Assembly: GCA_026990035.1 (NCBI GenBank)
Contig: JALSIM010000041.1
Coordinates: 231,056 to 295,055 of the forward strand
Length of the DNA stretch: 64,000 nt
Direction: 5' to 3'
Origin: Alphaproteobacteria bacterium
GTDB lineage: Bacteria > Pseudomonadota > Alphaproteobacteria > Geminicoccales > Geminicoccaceae
Shown here: piece by piece, positions 43,290 to 54,088 of the stretch
Position numbering within the stretch: the stretch's first letter is position 1
Layout: each line of letters opens with the position of its first letter
Made by a program: the position numbers and the translations under genes
Notes under the pieces: generated by a model
Told to the model about the DNA's origin: nothing
Seen by the model: only the letters and a program-made list of their open reading frames with translations
Databases searched by the model: none

Positions 43290-44300
43290 GTGGCCGCCCG
43301 CCGCATCCTGGTCGCCATTCCGCTGCCGCCGGAGCGGCGGGAGCTGTTCGCCCCCCTCGAAGAGGCCGGCTTCGCCCTCGCCTTCAACGAGCTCGGCCGG
43401 GCGCTGCGCCGGGAGGAGCTGATCGCCCGTCTGGCGGGGGTGGTCGCCACCGTCGCCGGCACCGAACCCTACGACGAGGAAGTGTTCCGGGCGGCACCCG
43501 GGCTGCGGATCGTCGCCCGGTTCGGGGTCGGCCACGACGCCGTCGATCTCGCGGCGGCGACCCGCCGGCGGGTGGCGGTGGCGATGGCCTTCGGGGCCAA
43601 CCACGAAGCGGTGGCCGACCACGCCTTCGCCCTGATGGCGGCGCTGGCCCACCGGATCCTCGCGAACCACCGGACCGTGCGCGGCGGCGGCTGGCGGACC
43701 GGGCTCCATCGCGGACTCCACGGCACCACCGTCGGCATCCTCGGCTTCGGCCGCATCGGCCGGGCCCTGGCCCGGCGCTGCCGCGGCTTCGAGATGCGCG
43801 TCCTGGTCCACGACCCGCTGGTCCCGGACGCCGAGGTGACGGCCCTGGGCGGCGAACCGGTGTCCCTCGACCGGCTCCTGGAAGCGGCCGATTTCGTCTC
43901 CCTCCACCTGCCGCTGAACGAGGACACCCGGCATTTCGTGAACGCCGCGCGGCTCGCCCGGATGCGTCCCTCGGCGTTCCTGATCAACACCGCCCGCGGC
44001 GGGCTGGTGGACGAGACGGCCCTCGCCGCGGCCCTGCGGGAGGGGCGGATCGCCGGCGCCGGACTGGACGTGATGGCCCGGGAGCCGCCGCTCGGATCTC
44101 CCCTTCTCGAGCTCGACAATCTCGTGCTTTCGCCCCATATCGCAGGTCTGAGCGAGGACGCCGTGCGGCGCATGGCGACGGTCTGCGTGGACAACATCCT
44201 CTGCCTGTCGCGCGGTCGCGACCCGGGGAACGGGCGTCTGCTCAACCCCGAAGTGCTCACCGGACCCACCGACCGACAGCCCACGGAACCCGAATCTTGA
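43290..44300 (+). CDS. D-2-hydroxyacid dehydrogenase (NAD-binding)
   Basis: 336 residues with a GTG start. The glycine-rich nucleotide motif GTTVGILGFGRIGRALARR (about 150-168) is followed by the catalytic Arg in INTARGGLVDETALAAAL, the Glu in LDVMAREPPLGSPLLELDN and the His in LSPHIAGLSEDAVRRM. These make it a member of the phosphoglycerate dehydrogenase/2-hydroxyacid dehydrogenase group, reducing or oxidising a 2-hydroxy acid. Substrate unknown. It lies between the amidase and the aminopeptidase in one operon; its stop overlaps the next start (TTGA). Confidence 0.9.
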   Translation: MAARRILVAIPLPPERRELFAPLEEAGFALAFNELGRALRREELIARLAGVVATVAGTEPYDEEVFRAAPGLRIVARFGVGHDAVDLAAATRRRVAVAMAFGANHEAVADHAFALMAALAHRILANHRTVRGGGWRTGLHRGLHGTTVGILGFGRIGRALARRCRGFEMRVLVHDPLVPDAEVTALGGEPVSLDRLLEAADFVSLHLPLNEDTRHFVNAARLARMRPSAFLINTARGGLVDETALAAALREGRIAGAGLDVMAREPPLGSPLLELDNLVLSPHIAGLSEDAVRRMATVCVDNILCLSRGRDPGNGRLLNPEVLTGPTDRQPTEPES

Positions 44301-45127
44301 AGCGGAGCATCAGACCGATCATCGACAAGGCCGGCACCGGCAAGCCCGTGCCCCTCTACGGTCCCGAGGATTTCGCCGCCATGCACCGGGCGGGCCGGCT
44401 CGCCGCCCTGACCCTCGACCATGTGACACCGCAGGTGCGTCCGGGTGTCACCACCGGCGAGCTCGACCGGATCATCGACGCCTTCGTGCGCGAGCACGGG
44501 GCGGTGCCCGCGACCCTAGGCTATCGCGGCTATCCGAAGAGCTGCTGCATTTCCGTCAACCATGTCGTCAACCACGGCATCCCGAGCGACGAAAAGCCGT
44601 TGCGCGAGGGCGACATCGTCAACATCGACGTGACCGTGATCCTCGACGGCTGGTACGGCGACACCAGCCGCATGTTCCTGGTCGGCCGACGGATCCCGGT
44701 GAAGGCGCGCCGTCTCGTGGAGGTGACCTTCGAGGCGATGTGGGCGGGGATCCGCGCGGTGCGGCCGGGGGCGACCCTCGGCGACGTCGGCCACGCGATC
44801 CAGACGGTGGCCGAGAGGAACCGCTTCTCGGTGGTCCGCGATTTCGTCGGTCACGGACTCGGCCGGGTGTTCCACGACGCCCCCGAGGTGCGCCACTACG
44901 GTCGGCCGGGCGAAGGGCTGGTCCTGGTGCCGGGGATGCTCTTCACCATCGAGCCGATGATCAACGCCGGCCGGCCGGAGGTGAAGATCCTCGGCGACGG
45001 CTGGACGACGGTGACCCGCGACCGCTCCCTGTCGGCCCAGTTCGAACACACCGTCGGTGTCACCGAGGAGGGGGTCGAGGTCTTCACCCTCTCGCCCCGC
45101 GGCTGGCACAAGCCACCTTACGACTGA
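44297..45127 (+). CDS. map: Type I methionine aminopeptidase
   Basis: 276 residues with a TTG start coupled to the upstream stop. All five metal ligands of the M24 fold are visible: Asp in DIVNIDVTVILDGWYGDTSR (two), His in DFVGHGLGRVFHDAPEVRH, Glu in FTIEPMINAG and Glu in SAQFEHTVGVT. The CCISVNHVVNHGIP stretch holds the catalytic His of type I enzymes. It removes N-terminal methionine. Being in an amidase/dehydrogenase operon rather than a ribosomal or housekeeping context, it could be a second, specialised map. The 3' end overlaps the convergent PLP enzyme by ten bases. Confidence 0.93.
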   Translation: MKRSIRPIIDKAGTGKPVPLYGPEDFAAMHRAGRLAALTLDHVTPQVRPGVTTGELDRIIDAFVREHGAVPATLGYRGYPKSCCISVNHVVNHGIPSDEKPLREGDIVNIDVTVILDGWYGDTSRMFLVGRRIPVKARRLVEVTFEAMWAGIRAVRPGATLGDVGHAIQTVAERNRFSVVRDFVGHGLGRVFHDAPEVRHYGRPGEGLVLVPGMLFTIEPMINAGRPEVKILGDGWTTVTRDRSLSAQFEHTVGVTEEGVEVFTLSPRGWHKPPYD

Positions 45128-46074
45128 ATCACGCGGCGGCCGAACAGATCCAGATCGACGTTGCCGCCGGAAAGCACGAGGCCCACCCGGCGCCCCTTCA
45201 TCCGCCCGCGTTCCTTGAGGAGCGCGGCGAGGGGCGCCGCTCCCGCGCCTTCGGCGAGATTGTGGGTGTCGGTCCAGTAGTGGCGCATCGCCGCCAGGAT
45301 CTCCTCCTCCTCGACCGTGACCACCCGCTCGAGACCGCGCTGCATGAGGGCGAAGGCCTCGGGATCGGGCACCCGCACCGCCATCCCGTCGGCGATCGTC
45401 CCGGCGCTGTCGGTGGCCACCGGCCGGCCGGCCTCGAGTGACCGGGCGTAGCAGGGGGCCCGGGCCGCCACCACGCCGACGATCTTCGTCCGCAGGCCGA
45501 GCAGATCGCGCACCCCGAGGAGACCGCAGATCCCCGAGCCGAGGCCGATCGGCGCGTAGACGGTGTCGAGATCGGCCACCGCCGCGAACAGCTCGCGGGC
45601 ATAGGTCGCCACCCCGCGCACGAGATCGGGATGGAAGGAGGGGGCCATCGCGAGGCCGCGCTCGGCGGCGAGACGTTCGGCGGCCTCCCGGGCGGCGTCG
45701 AAATCGCCCCCCGCCTCGACGAGCTCCGCCCCGAGCGCCCGCATCGCCGCGTTCTTCTCGCGGCTGTTGCCGTGCGGGACGACGATGGTCACCGGGATGC
45801 CGAAATGGCGGCCGGCGAAGGCCAGGCTCTGGCCGTGATTGCCGCGGGTGGCGGTGACCAGCCCCTGCGACACGCCGCCGCGCCGCGCGAGCCCGGCCAT
45901 GAAGACGAGCCCGCCGCGCAGCTTGAAGGCCCCGACCGGGGTGTGGTTCTCGTGCTTGACCCAGACCTCGGTACCGCAGCGTTCGGCCAGGAGCGGCCAG
46001 CGATACTGGGGGGTGGGAGCCAGCACCTCGTAGACGGTACCGGCCGCATCCTCGAGCGCGCGGCGATCGAACAT
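45118..46074 (-). CDS. Threonine dehydratase-like PLP enzyme
   Basis: 318 residues of the fold-type II (tryptophan synthase beta-like) family. KHENHTPVGAFKLRGGLVFM carries the Schiff-base Lys (about residue 52), TATRGNHGQSLAFAGR is the substrate-binding Asn/Gly loop, and IGLGSGICGLLGVRDL is the phosphate-binding glycine loop. The C-terminal Ser/Gly stretch LVLSGGNVDLD fits PLP N1 binding. Catabolic Ser/Thr dehydratases and hydroxy-aspartate dehydratases share this pattern. No regulatory ACT domain is present, so a catabolic role is likelier than isoleucine synthesis. GGAGGAAG precedes the ATG. Confidence 0.88.
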   Translation of the reverse strand: MFDRRALEDAAGTVYEVLAPTPQYRWPLLAERCGTEVWVKHENHTPVGAFKLRGGLVFMAGLARRGGVSQGLVTATRGNHGQSLAFAGRHFGIPVTIVVPHGNSREKNAAMRALGAELVEAGGDFDAAREAAERLAAERGLAMAPSFHPDLVRGVATYARELFAAVADLDTVYAPIGLGSGICGLLGVRDLLGLRTKIVGVVAARAPCYARSLEAGRPVATDSAGTIADGMAVRVPDPEAFALMQRGLERVVTVEEEEILAAMRHYWTDTHNLAEGAGAAPLAALLKERGRMKGRRVGLVLSGGNVDLDLFGRRVIQS

Positions 46075-46302
46075 CCGCTTCCTCCGGGCCGCCCTGCGCG
46101 GATTTCGCGAGCCCGCGGGCGGCCGGCTTGCCCGTGACGTGCATCGCGGTACCGCCCTGACCGGTGGACAGGGCGCCGGCCCGACGCTAAACGATCGGCC
46201 GGCCGGAGGCCAGATCCGACCGCATCGATGCTCACGACGTGTTCACGACGAATGTGCGACCCGGCATTTGCCACCGCCGGGCAGTGAAAGGGGTAGAGGC
46301 AC

Positions 46303-48420
<2,118 letters not shown>

Positions 48421-48436
48421 AGCGGGGCGGCCGCTG

Positions 48437-48892
48437 CTACGGGCGGGCGTTCTCGGGGCTGCGGGAGAAACGGCCGATGTTGCCGATGAGCTGCTCGAAC
48501 AGGGTCAGCTCGTTGCCCATGGTGGGCGTCGCCTCGGCGACCGGCTCGATGGCCCGCGCCTGCGCGAGGTCGCGCTCCTCGACCTGCCGGACGATGCCGC
48601 GATCGTCGAAGATCAGGATCAGCACCCGCTGGTCGGTGAGCTTCTCCTGATAGAAGGACCTCTTCTCGACGGTCTGGGTGACGTAGTACCAGCGGCGATC
48701 GTCGAAGGTGGCGACGGCCGAGGGCGAGCCCATCAGCCGGAACACCTCCTCCCTGGAGGTGACGCCCGGGCGGATGCGGGCCACCGCCTCGGGATCGATG
48801 CGCTGGCCGTGCTGTTGTACGGTGGGAACGCAGGCGCCGACCAGGAGGGCCAGCGCCAGCGAGCTTCTGCGGAGAACGACGGAAAATCTCAT
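48437..48892 (-). CDS. bamE: BamE/OmlA-family outer-membrane assembly lipoprotein
   Basis: 151 residues with a lipoprotein signal: hydrophobic SLALALLVGAC with the acylated Cys at about residue 21. The SmpA/OmlA core follows: RIRPGVTSREEVFRLMGSPS and FDDRRWYYVTQTVEKRSFYQ, then RVLILIFDDRGIVRQVEERD. BamE supports the BAM complex that inserts outer-membrane proteins. The C-terminal extension (about 115-151) is longer than in gammaproteobacteria, as usual in alphaproteobacteria. It is convergent with hppA and divergent from the bc1 chaperone gene. Confidence 0.9.
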   Translation of the reverse strand: MRFSVVLRRSSLALALLVGACVPTVQQHGQRIDPEAVARIRPGVTSREEVFRLMGSPSAVATFDDRRWYYVTQTVEKRSFYQEKLTDQRVLILIFDDRGIVRQVEERDLAQARAIEPVAEATPTMGNELTLFEQLIGNIGRFSRSPENARP

Positions 48893-48986
48893 GTGGAGCC
48901 GTCCGGGCTGCGGGAAACCAGAGGAATCGTCGGCGGGATGCGGTTAGCACATCCGCGAGGCCTCGAACAAGCGGCCGCCGGGGGCG

Positions 48987-49556
48987 ATGCCTAGCCCGCT
49001 GCGGAGATGGCGCGAGGGCCGCCGGCGGCGGCGGCTCGCCTGGCGGCTCTACCGCCGGGCGGTGGTCCAGGCCCGACGGCCCGAATTCTACACCCTCTGC
49101 AGGGTCCCGGACACCATCGAGGGACGCTTCGAACTGGTCACCCTCCACGTCCTCCTGCTCTGGCGCTGGCTGCAGCGGCGGCCGCGGCCGGAGAGCGCCC
49201 TCGCCCAGGCGGTGGTCGACGCCTTCTTCACCGATCTCGATCGCAATCTGCGCGAGATGGGGGTGGGCGATCTCTCGGTGGGCAAGCACGTCAAGCGCAT
49301 CGCCGGCAGCTTCCTGGCCCGCACCCGCGACCTCCAAGCCGCCCTCGACACCGGTGACGCGGCGGCGGTGACGGCGATCCTCGCCCGCAATCTCGAGGAC
49401 GGCGGGCATCCGCCCGCCGATGCCGCCGCCCTCGCCCGCTACGCCCTGGCGCAGGACGCCGCCCTGGCCGCCGCGACGGCCGCGGATCCGGCGACGGCCT
49501 CGGTCCCGTTCGTCCCGCCCCGGTTCGCCACCACCCGCGACGAGCCTCGACATTGA
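48987..49556 (+). CDS. Ubiquinol-cytochrome c chaperone family protein (UQCC/CBP3)
   Basis: 189 residues. RLYRRAVVQARRPEFYTLCR, VPDTIEGRFELVTLHVLLLW, and the helix FFTDLDRNLREMGVGDLSVG then KHVKRIAGSFLARTRDLQAA are the CBP3-like domain pattern. In relatives it helps assemble cytochrome bc1. Its position, divergent from bamE and just before DUF177/plsX/fabH, is conserved in alphaproteobacteria. The promoter of the next gene overlaps its stop codon. Confidence 0.9.
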   Translation: MPSPLRRWREGRRRRRLAWRLYRRAVVQARRPEFYTLCRVPDTIEGRFELVTLHVLLLWRWLQRRPRPESALAQAVVDAFFTDLDRNLREMGVGDLSVGKHVKRIAGSFLARTRDLQAALDTGDAAAVTAILARNLEDGGHPPADAAALARYALAQDAALAAATAADPATASVPFVPPRFATTRDEPRH

Positions 49557-49581
49557 CCTCCTCTTCCCGGCACTCTAATTT
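49553..49581 (+). promoter_or_regulatory. Sigma-70 promoter for the DUF177/plsX/fabH operon
   Basis: TTGACC (49553-49558) and TAATTT (49576-49581) are 17 bases apart, one of the best matches in the window. The -35 element overlaps the stop codon of the bc1 chaperone gene. It leaves about 100 bases of leader before the DUF177 start. Confidence 0.6.
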
Positions 49582-49686
49582 GCGGCATCGCTGAAATTCC
49601 TGGGAACGCTGGGGGAGCCGGCCGTCGCGCTGTTCGTCGACGCACCGGGCTCGCGATCGTTCGCTGCATCACCCGGGAGCATCTTC

Positions 49687-50214
49687 TTGATCGCGACACG
49701 TGAGTTTTCGAGACTTTTCGACCTCGGCGAGCTGCGCACGGGCGATGCCGCCTTCGAGATCGAGGCGGGCCCCGAGGAGCGGGGGGCCGTGGCCCGCAGG
49801 CTCGATCTCCTGCAGCTCGAGGAGCTGGTCGCCAAGGGCACCGTCGAGGCCGGAACCGGCGGCGTCGTGCGGGTCCGCGGGGCGCTACAGGCCCGGCTGC
49901 GGCAGCGCTGCGTGGTGACTCTGGAGCCGGTCGAGGCGGAGCTCGACGCCGGGTTCGACCGCCTGTTCCTGCGCGGCGGCGCGCCCGCTGCCCAGGTCAC
50001 GATCGATCCCGAGGAGGAGGAGCCCGAACCGCTGCTCGGCGATCTCCTCGATCTCGGCGAGCTGGTCACCGAGGAACTGGCGCTGGCCATCGATCCCTAT
50101 CCGCGCCATCCCGACGCCGCGAGCCATCTCGCCCGCTACGGCGCCGCCGGCGGGGACGGGGACGCCGCCGGGCCTCTCGCCGAGGCCCTGCGGCGGCTCG
50201 GCGGGAACGGCTGA
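49687..50214 (+). CDS. DUF177/YceD-family protein
   Basis: 175 residues with a TTG start (no better in-frame start nearby). LQARLRQRCVVTLEPVEAEL followed by GFDRLFLRGG is the YceD core, where one Cys of the usual pair remains; EEEPEPLLGDLLDLGELVTE and LALAIDPYPRHP complete the family pattern. YceD acts in 23S rRNA maturation in E. coli and plants. It lies upstream of plsX as in most bacteria, but rpmF, which normally intervenes, is absent here. Confidence 0.85.
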   Translation: MIATREFSRLFDLGELRTGDAAFEIEAGPEERGAVARRLDLLQLEELVAKGTVEAGTGGVVRVRGALQARLRQRCVVTLEPVEAELDAGFDRLFLRGGAPAAQVTIDPEEEEPEPLLGDLLDLGELVTEELALAIDPYPRHPDAASHLARYGAAGGDGDAAGPLAEALRRLGGNG

Positions 50215-50297
50215 GGGCCGGGCAAGGTGACCGCCGGACGAGGCCGCCAGCTGCCCGCGGCACGTTCCCGCCGGGCCGGCCCCCGGACCGCGGGCCG

Positions 50298-51347
50298 ATG
50301 AGCCTGGTCATCGCGCTCGATGCCATGGGCGGCGACAATGCGCCCGGCATCGTGATCGACGGCGCGGCGAAGGCCCTCCGTCAGAGCCCCGGCCTGCGCT
50401 TCCTGCTGTTCGGCGACGAAGGCCGCATCGCCCCCCTGCTGGAGCGCCATCCGGCGCTGGCCGCGGCCGGCGAGCTGCGGCACACCGGCAAGGCCGTCGC
50501 CCCGGACGCCAAGCCCAGCCAGGCCCTGCGCCAGGGTCGCGACAGCAGCATGCGCCTCGCCATCGATGCGGTGAAGACGGGGGAGGCGGCGGCCGCCGTC
50601 TCCGCCGGCAATACCGGGGCGCTGATGGCGATGGCCAAATTCGTGCTCAAGACCCTGCCGGGGATCGACCGGCCGGCGATCGCCGCCCTCCTGCCCACCC
50701 GCCGGGCTCCGGTGGTGATGCTCGATCTCGGCGCCAACGTCGACTGCGGTCCCGAACATCTCTTCCAGTTCGCGGTGATGGGCGAGGTCTATGCCCGCGC
50801 CGTCCTCGACATCGCCAAGCCCCGGGTCGGAATCCTCAACGTCGGTACCGAGGAGGTGAAGGGCGACAGCGTCGTCCGCAGCGCGGCGGCACTCCTCCGT
50901 GACAGCGGGCTCGCCATCGACTACTACGGCTTCGTCGAAGGCGGTGACGTTTCCGAGGGACGGGTCCATGTCGTGGTCACCGACGGCTTCACCGGCAATG
51001 TCGCGCTCAAGATCACCGAAGGCACGGCGCGCCTGTTCAGCGCCGCCCTCCGCCAGGCGTTCCGCTCGAGCTGGCGCGCCCGGCTCGGCTATCTCCTGGC
51101 CCGTCCGGCGCTGAACCGCATGCGCCAGCGGTTCGATCCCCGCCTCTACAACGGGGCCATGTTCCTCGGCCTCAACGGGGTGGTGGTGAAAAGCCACGGC
51201 GGCACCGATGCGGTCGGCTTCGCCGCCGCCATCTCGGCCGCCATTCAGCTCGTCGAGCAGGGCACCAACGAGCGCATCATCGCCGAGATGAACGCCGCCG
51301 GAACCGGTCGCGACAGCCCCGCCGGCCGCAAGGTGGCCGCCTCGTGA
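50298..51347 (+). CDS. plsX: Phosphate acyltransferase PlsX
   Basis: 349 residues. The start [20 protein letters not shown] is diagnostic; [31 protein letters not shown] and [20 protein letters not shown] follow the family, as does [19 protein letters not shown] near the C-terminus. PlsX makes acyl-phosphate from acyl-ACP for the first step of phospholipid synthesis with PlsY at the membrane. Overlaps fabH by GTGA. Confidence 0.97.
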   Translation: MSLVIALDAMGGDNAPGIVIDGAAKALRQSPGLRFLLFGDEGRIAPLLERHPALAAAGELRHTGKAVAPDAKPSQALRQGRDSSMRLAIDAVKTGEAAAAVSAGNTGALMAMAKFVLKTLPGIDRPAIAALLPTRRAPVVMLDLGANVDCGPEHLFQFAVMGEVYARAVLDIAKPRVGILNVGTEEVKGDSVVRSAAALLRDSGLAIDYYGFVEGGDVSEGRVHVVVTDGFTGNVALKITEGTARLFSAALRQAFRSSWRARLGYLLARPALNRMRQRFDPRLYNGAMFLGLNGVVVKSHGGTDAVGFAAAISAAIQLVEQGTNERIIAEMNAAGTGRDSPAGRKVAAS

Positions 51348-52324
51348 GTGCCGCGCTGCGGAGCGTGGTCACGGGAGTCGGAGCCCGGCTCCCGGAACGG
51401 ATCCTCACCAACGACGAGCTCTCGGAGCGGGTCGAGACCTCCGACGCCTGGATCCGCGAACGCACCGGGATCCGCCAGCGGCACATCGCGGCGGCCGGCG
51501 AGCTCACCTCCGATCTGGCGGCGGCCGCCGCCCGCGAGGCGCTGGCCCGGGCCGGCCGCGAGGCCGGGGAGATCGACCTCCTCCTGGTCGCCACCTCCAC
51601 CCCCGACAACACCTTTCCGGCCACCGCCACCGCCGTGCAACGCAAGCTCGGCACCGGTCCGGGCATGGCCCTCGACCTGCAGGCGGTCTGTGCCGGCTAC
51701 GTCTACGCCCTGACCACCGCGGAGGCGCTGCTGCGCTGCGGCCGGGCCCGGCGGGCGCTGGTGATCGGGGCCGAGACCTTCTCGCGGATCCTCGACTGGG
51801 AGGACCGTGCCACCTGCGTCCTGTTCGGCGACGGCGCCGGCGCCCTGGTCCTGGAGGCCGAGGAGGGGACCGGCACGGTGCTCGACCGCGGCATTCTCGC
51901 CGCCACCCTGTCCGCCGACGGCCGCCATTACGATCATCTCTATGTCGATGGTGGCCCTTCCTCGACCGGGACCGTCGGGCATCTGCGGATGAACGGCCGC
52001 GAGGTCTTCCGGCACGCGGTGGCGGCCCTGGTGGCGAGCGCGCGGCGGACCTGCGGCGATCTCGGCATCGCCCCCGCGGAGGTCGACTGGTTCGTGCCCC
52101 ATCAGGCCAACCGGCGGATCATCGAGGCGGTGGCGAAACGCCTCGAAATCCCCGAAGAGCGGGTGGTGATGACCGTCGATCGGCACGCCAACACCTCCGC
52201 CGCCTCGATCCCCCTGGCCCTCGAGAGCGCCTGGAGCGACGGGCGGCTGCAGCCGGGGGATCTCGTCCTCGCCTCCGCCATCGGCGGCGGCTTCGCCTGG
52301 GGATCGGTGCTGCTGCGCTGGTAG
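51344..52324 (+). CDS. fabH: 3-oxoacyl-ACP synthase III FabH
   Basis: 326 residues with a GTG start inside the plsX stop. Catalytic triad C116 ([12 protein letters not shown]), H253 (VPHQANRRI) and N283 ([13 protein letters not shown]) is complete. The N-terminal [20 protein letters not shown] and [14 protein letters not shown] are the usual FabH start. It condenses acetyl-CoA with malonyl-ACP to begin fatty acid synthesis. Confidence 0.97.
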   Translation: MSAALRSVVTGVGARLPERILTNDELSERVETSDAWIRERTGIRQRHIAAAGELTSDLAAAAAREALARAGREAGEIDLLLVATSTPDNTFPATATAVQRKLGTGPGMALDLQAVCAGYVYALTTAEALLRCGRARRALVIGAETFSRILDWEDRATCVLFGDGAGALVLEAEEGTGTVLDRGILAATLSADGRHYDHLYVDGGPSSTGTVGHLRMNGREVFRHAVAALVASARRTCGDLGIAPAEVDWFVPHQANRRIIEAVAKRLEIPEERVVMTVDRHANTSAASIPLALESAWSDGRLQPGDLVLASAIGGGFAWGSVLLRW

Positions 52325-52347
52325 ATTTTCCCCGACGGTCTCGTCTA

Positions 52348-52376
52348 TTGACGCCCAAGCCGATGATCCCTAGGCT
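52348..52376 (+). promoter_or_regulatory. Sigma-70 promoter for ihfA
   Basis: TTGACG (52348-52353) and TAGGCT (52371-52376) are 17 bases apart, 39 bases before the ihfA start and after the fabH stop. Confidence 0.6.
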
Positions 52377-52414
52377 TTTCCACCCGAACGAGAAGGGAAG
52401 GGAGGAGCGGTCCG

Positions 52415-52714
52415 ATGGCGGGCAAAACGGTGACGCGGGCGCAGCTCGCGGAGGCCGTCTACCAGCAGGTGGGACTGTCGCGCAGCGAGTCGGCGGAGCT
52501 GGTCGACGCGATTCTGGAGGAGATCTCCGAATCGCTGGTTCGGGAGGGCACCGTGAAGATCTCGTCCTTCGGCACGTTCCTGGTCCGCCACAAGGGACAA
52601 CGCATCGGCCGCAATCCCAAGACGGGCGAAGAGGTTCCCATTCTGCCGCGACGGGTGCTGGTGTTCCGTCCTTCGCAGGCGCTCCGGGCACGTCTCAACC
52701 GCGGCCGCGGCTGA
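52415..52714 (+). CDS. ihfA: Integration host factor alpha subunit
   Basis: 99 residues of the HU/IHF family. [40 protein letters not shown] and the DNA-binding arm [20 protein letters not shown] with its tip Pro are typical of IHF-alpha, and the tail [14 protein letters not shown] fits. IHF bends DNA and shapes promoters and replication. GGGAGGAGCGG lies upstream of the ATG. Its position between fabH and a MerR gene is conserved in alphaproteobacteria. Confidence 0.93.
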   Translation: MAGKTVTRAQLAEAVYQQVGLSRSESAELVDAILEEISESLVREGTVKISSFGTFLVRHKGQRIGRNPKTGEEVPILPRRVLVFRPSQALRARLNRGRG

Positions 52715-52733
52715 ACCGGGGGGCGCCCGCGCC

Positions 52734-53132
52734 ATGACCGAGCGCCCCGCCAAGGCCTCCACCGCCTTCCGCACCATCAGCGAGGTCGCCGAGGAACTCG
52801 GGGTGGCGCCTCATGTGCTGCGCTTCTGGGAAAGCAAGTTCAGCCAGGTGCGTCCCTTGAAAAGGGGCGGCGGCCGGCGCTACTACCGGCCGGAGGATGT
52901 CGAGGTCCTGCGGCAGATCCGCGTCCTGCTCTACGATCGGGGCTACACCATCAAGGGGGCGCAGAAGCTCCTGCGCCAGCGGCGGGGCCGCGCCCTCGAC
53001 CCCTCGGAAGAGGTCGCGGCGATGGCCGGGGAGGAGACGCGGACCGGGGTCCGCGATCCCGCCGCGCTGGTGCGGCTGGCCCGCGATCTGCGCCGCCTCG
53101 CCGCCGATCTGCGCCGCGAACTGGAGGGCTGA
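52734..53132 (+). CDS. MerR-family transcriptional regulator
   Basis: 132 residues. The winged-helix start [20 protein letters not shown] then [20 protein letters not shown] and [20 protein letters not shown] is the MerR DNA-binding domain; a coiled helix follows ([14 protein letters not shown]). No metal-binding cysteines are present. This ihfA-linked MerR gene is nearly universal in alphaproteobacteria; its target is unknown. Confidence 0.9.
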   Translation: MTERPAKASTAFRTISEVAEELGVAPHVLRFWESKFSQVRPLKRGGGRRYYRPEDVEVLRQIRVLLYDRGYTIKGAQKLLRQRRGRALDPSEEVAAMAGEETRTGVRDPAALVRLARDLRRLAADLRRELEG

Positions 53133-53150
53133 GCCGGCCCATCTCCGCCG

Positions 53151-53179
53151 TTGCCCGGCTCGACGCGAGCTCCTATATT
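53151..53179 (+). promoter_or_regulatory. Promoter of the tRNA-Pro gene
   Basis: TTGCCC (53151-53156) and TATATT (53174-53179) are separated by 17 bases and lie 15 bases before the tRNA. Confidence 0.6.
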
Positions 53180-53193
53180 GCGCCTCGCCTTCA

Positions 53194-53270
53194 CGGAGCG
53201 TAGCGCAGCCTGGTAGCGCATCAGTCTGGGGGACTGGGGGTCGCCGGTTCGAATCCGGCCGCTCCGACCA
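53194..53270 (+). tRNA. tRNA-Pro (GGG anticodon)
   Basis: 77 bases with the 3' CCA encoded. Acceptor arms CGGAGCG (53194-53200) and CGCTCCG (53260-53266) pair fully. The D arm TAGCGCAGCCTGGTAGCGCA and the T arm GCCGGTTCGAATCCGGC are canonical. The anticodon loop is CTGGGGG with anticodon GGG at 53228-53230. The leading unpaired-type C1-G72 pair is characteristic of bacterial tRNA-Pro. Confidence 0.97.
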
Positions 53271-53316
53271 GGCGACATCCGTCCGCCGCGCCCGAGCCTC
53301 CGCCTCCCCGCCGCGT

Positions 53317-54081
53317 TCAGTGGATCAAAAGGCCGCCGTTGGCGTCGAGTTCGGCACCGGTGACATAGCCGGCGAGATCGCTGGCCAGGAACAGGCAGCA
53401 GCCGGCGATTTCGCGGGCCTCGCCGGGGCGGCCCAGGGGAATCCCCTCGAGGATCCGTTCGCGCCGCTCGGGCGACAGCCTGCCGGCGGTGATGTCGGTA
53501 TCGATGAAGCCCGGGCAGACGGCGTTGACGCGAATCCCCTCCGGCGCCAGTTCGCGGGCCATCGCCTTGGTGAGGCCGAGGATCCCGGCCTTGGCGGCGG
53601 CGTAATGGGGCCCGCCGAAGACACCGCCGCCGCGCTGCGCCGAGACCGAGGAGATGTTGACGATGGAACCGGTGCGCCGGCGCCGCATCGCCGGCACCAC
53701 CGCCCGGCTCATGTTCAGCGTGCCGCGGAGATTGACGTCCAGCACCGCGTCGTAGTCCTCGGGGCGGATCTCCGAGAGCCGCAGCGGCTGGGTGATGCCG
53801 GCGTTGTTCACCAGCACGTCGATCCGCCCCCAGCGATCGAGGAGCGTTTCCGCGACCCGCCGGCAGGCCTCGCCATCGCGCACATCGCAGACGAGGCCGA
53901 GATGTCCCTCGCCCAGTTCGGCGGCGGCCGCTTCCACCGCCTCCCTTTCCAGGTCCAGGAGCGCCAGGGTGGCGCCGTGTTCGGCGAACAGCCGCGCGGT
54001 GGCCCGGCCGATGCCGCGCCGCGAGGCGGCGCCGGTGACGATCGCGCATCTGCCCTCGAGAAGTCCCGTCACCCGCGACAT
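53317..54081 (-). CDS. Short-chain dehydrogenase/reductase
   Basis: 254 residues. Nucleotide-binding TGAASRRGIGRATARLF (about 16-32), LVNNAGITQPL (about 85-95), and the catalytic Ser-Tyr-Lys set in SIVNISSVSAQ and HYAAAKAGILGLTKAMARE (YxxxK). The tail GYVTGAELDANGGLLIH is typical of 3-oxoacyl reductase-like SDRs. GGAGGAATG precedes the start. It lies directly after the split transketolase genes, so it probably reduces or oxidises a sugar or polyol in that pathway rather than acyl-ACP. Confidence 0.9.
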   Translation of the reverse strand: MSRVTGLLEGRCAIVTGAASRRGIGRATARLFAEHGATLALLDLEREAVEAAAAELGEGHLGLVCDVRDGEACRRVAETLLDRWGRIDVLVNNAGITQPLRLSEIRPEDYDAVLDVNLRGTLNMSRAVVPAMRRRRTGSIVNISSVSAQRGGGVFGGPHYAAAKAGILGLTKAMARELAPEGIRVNAVCPGFIDTDITAGRLSPERRERILEGIPLGRPGEAREIAGCCLFLASDLAGYVTGAELDANGGLLIH

Positions 54082-54088
54082 CCCCCCT

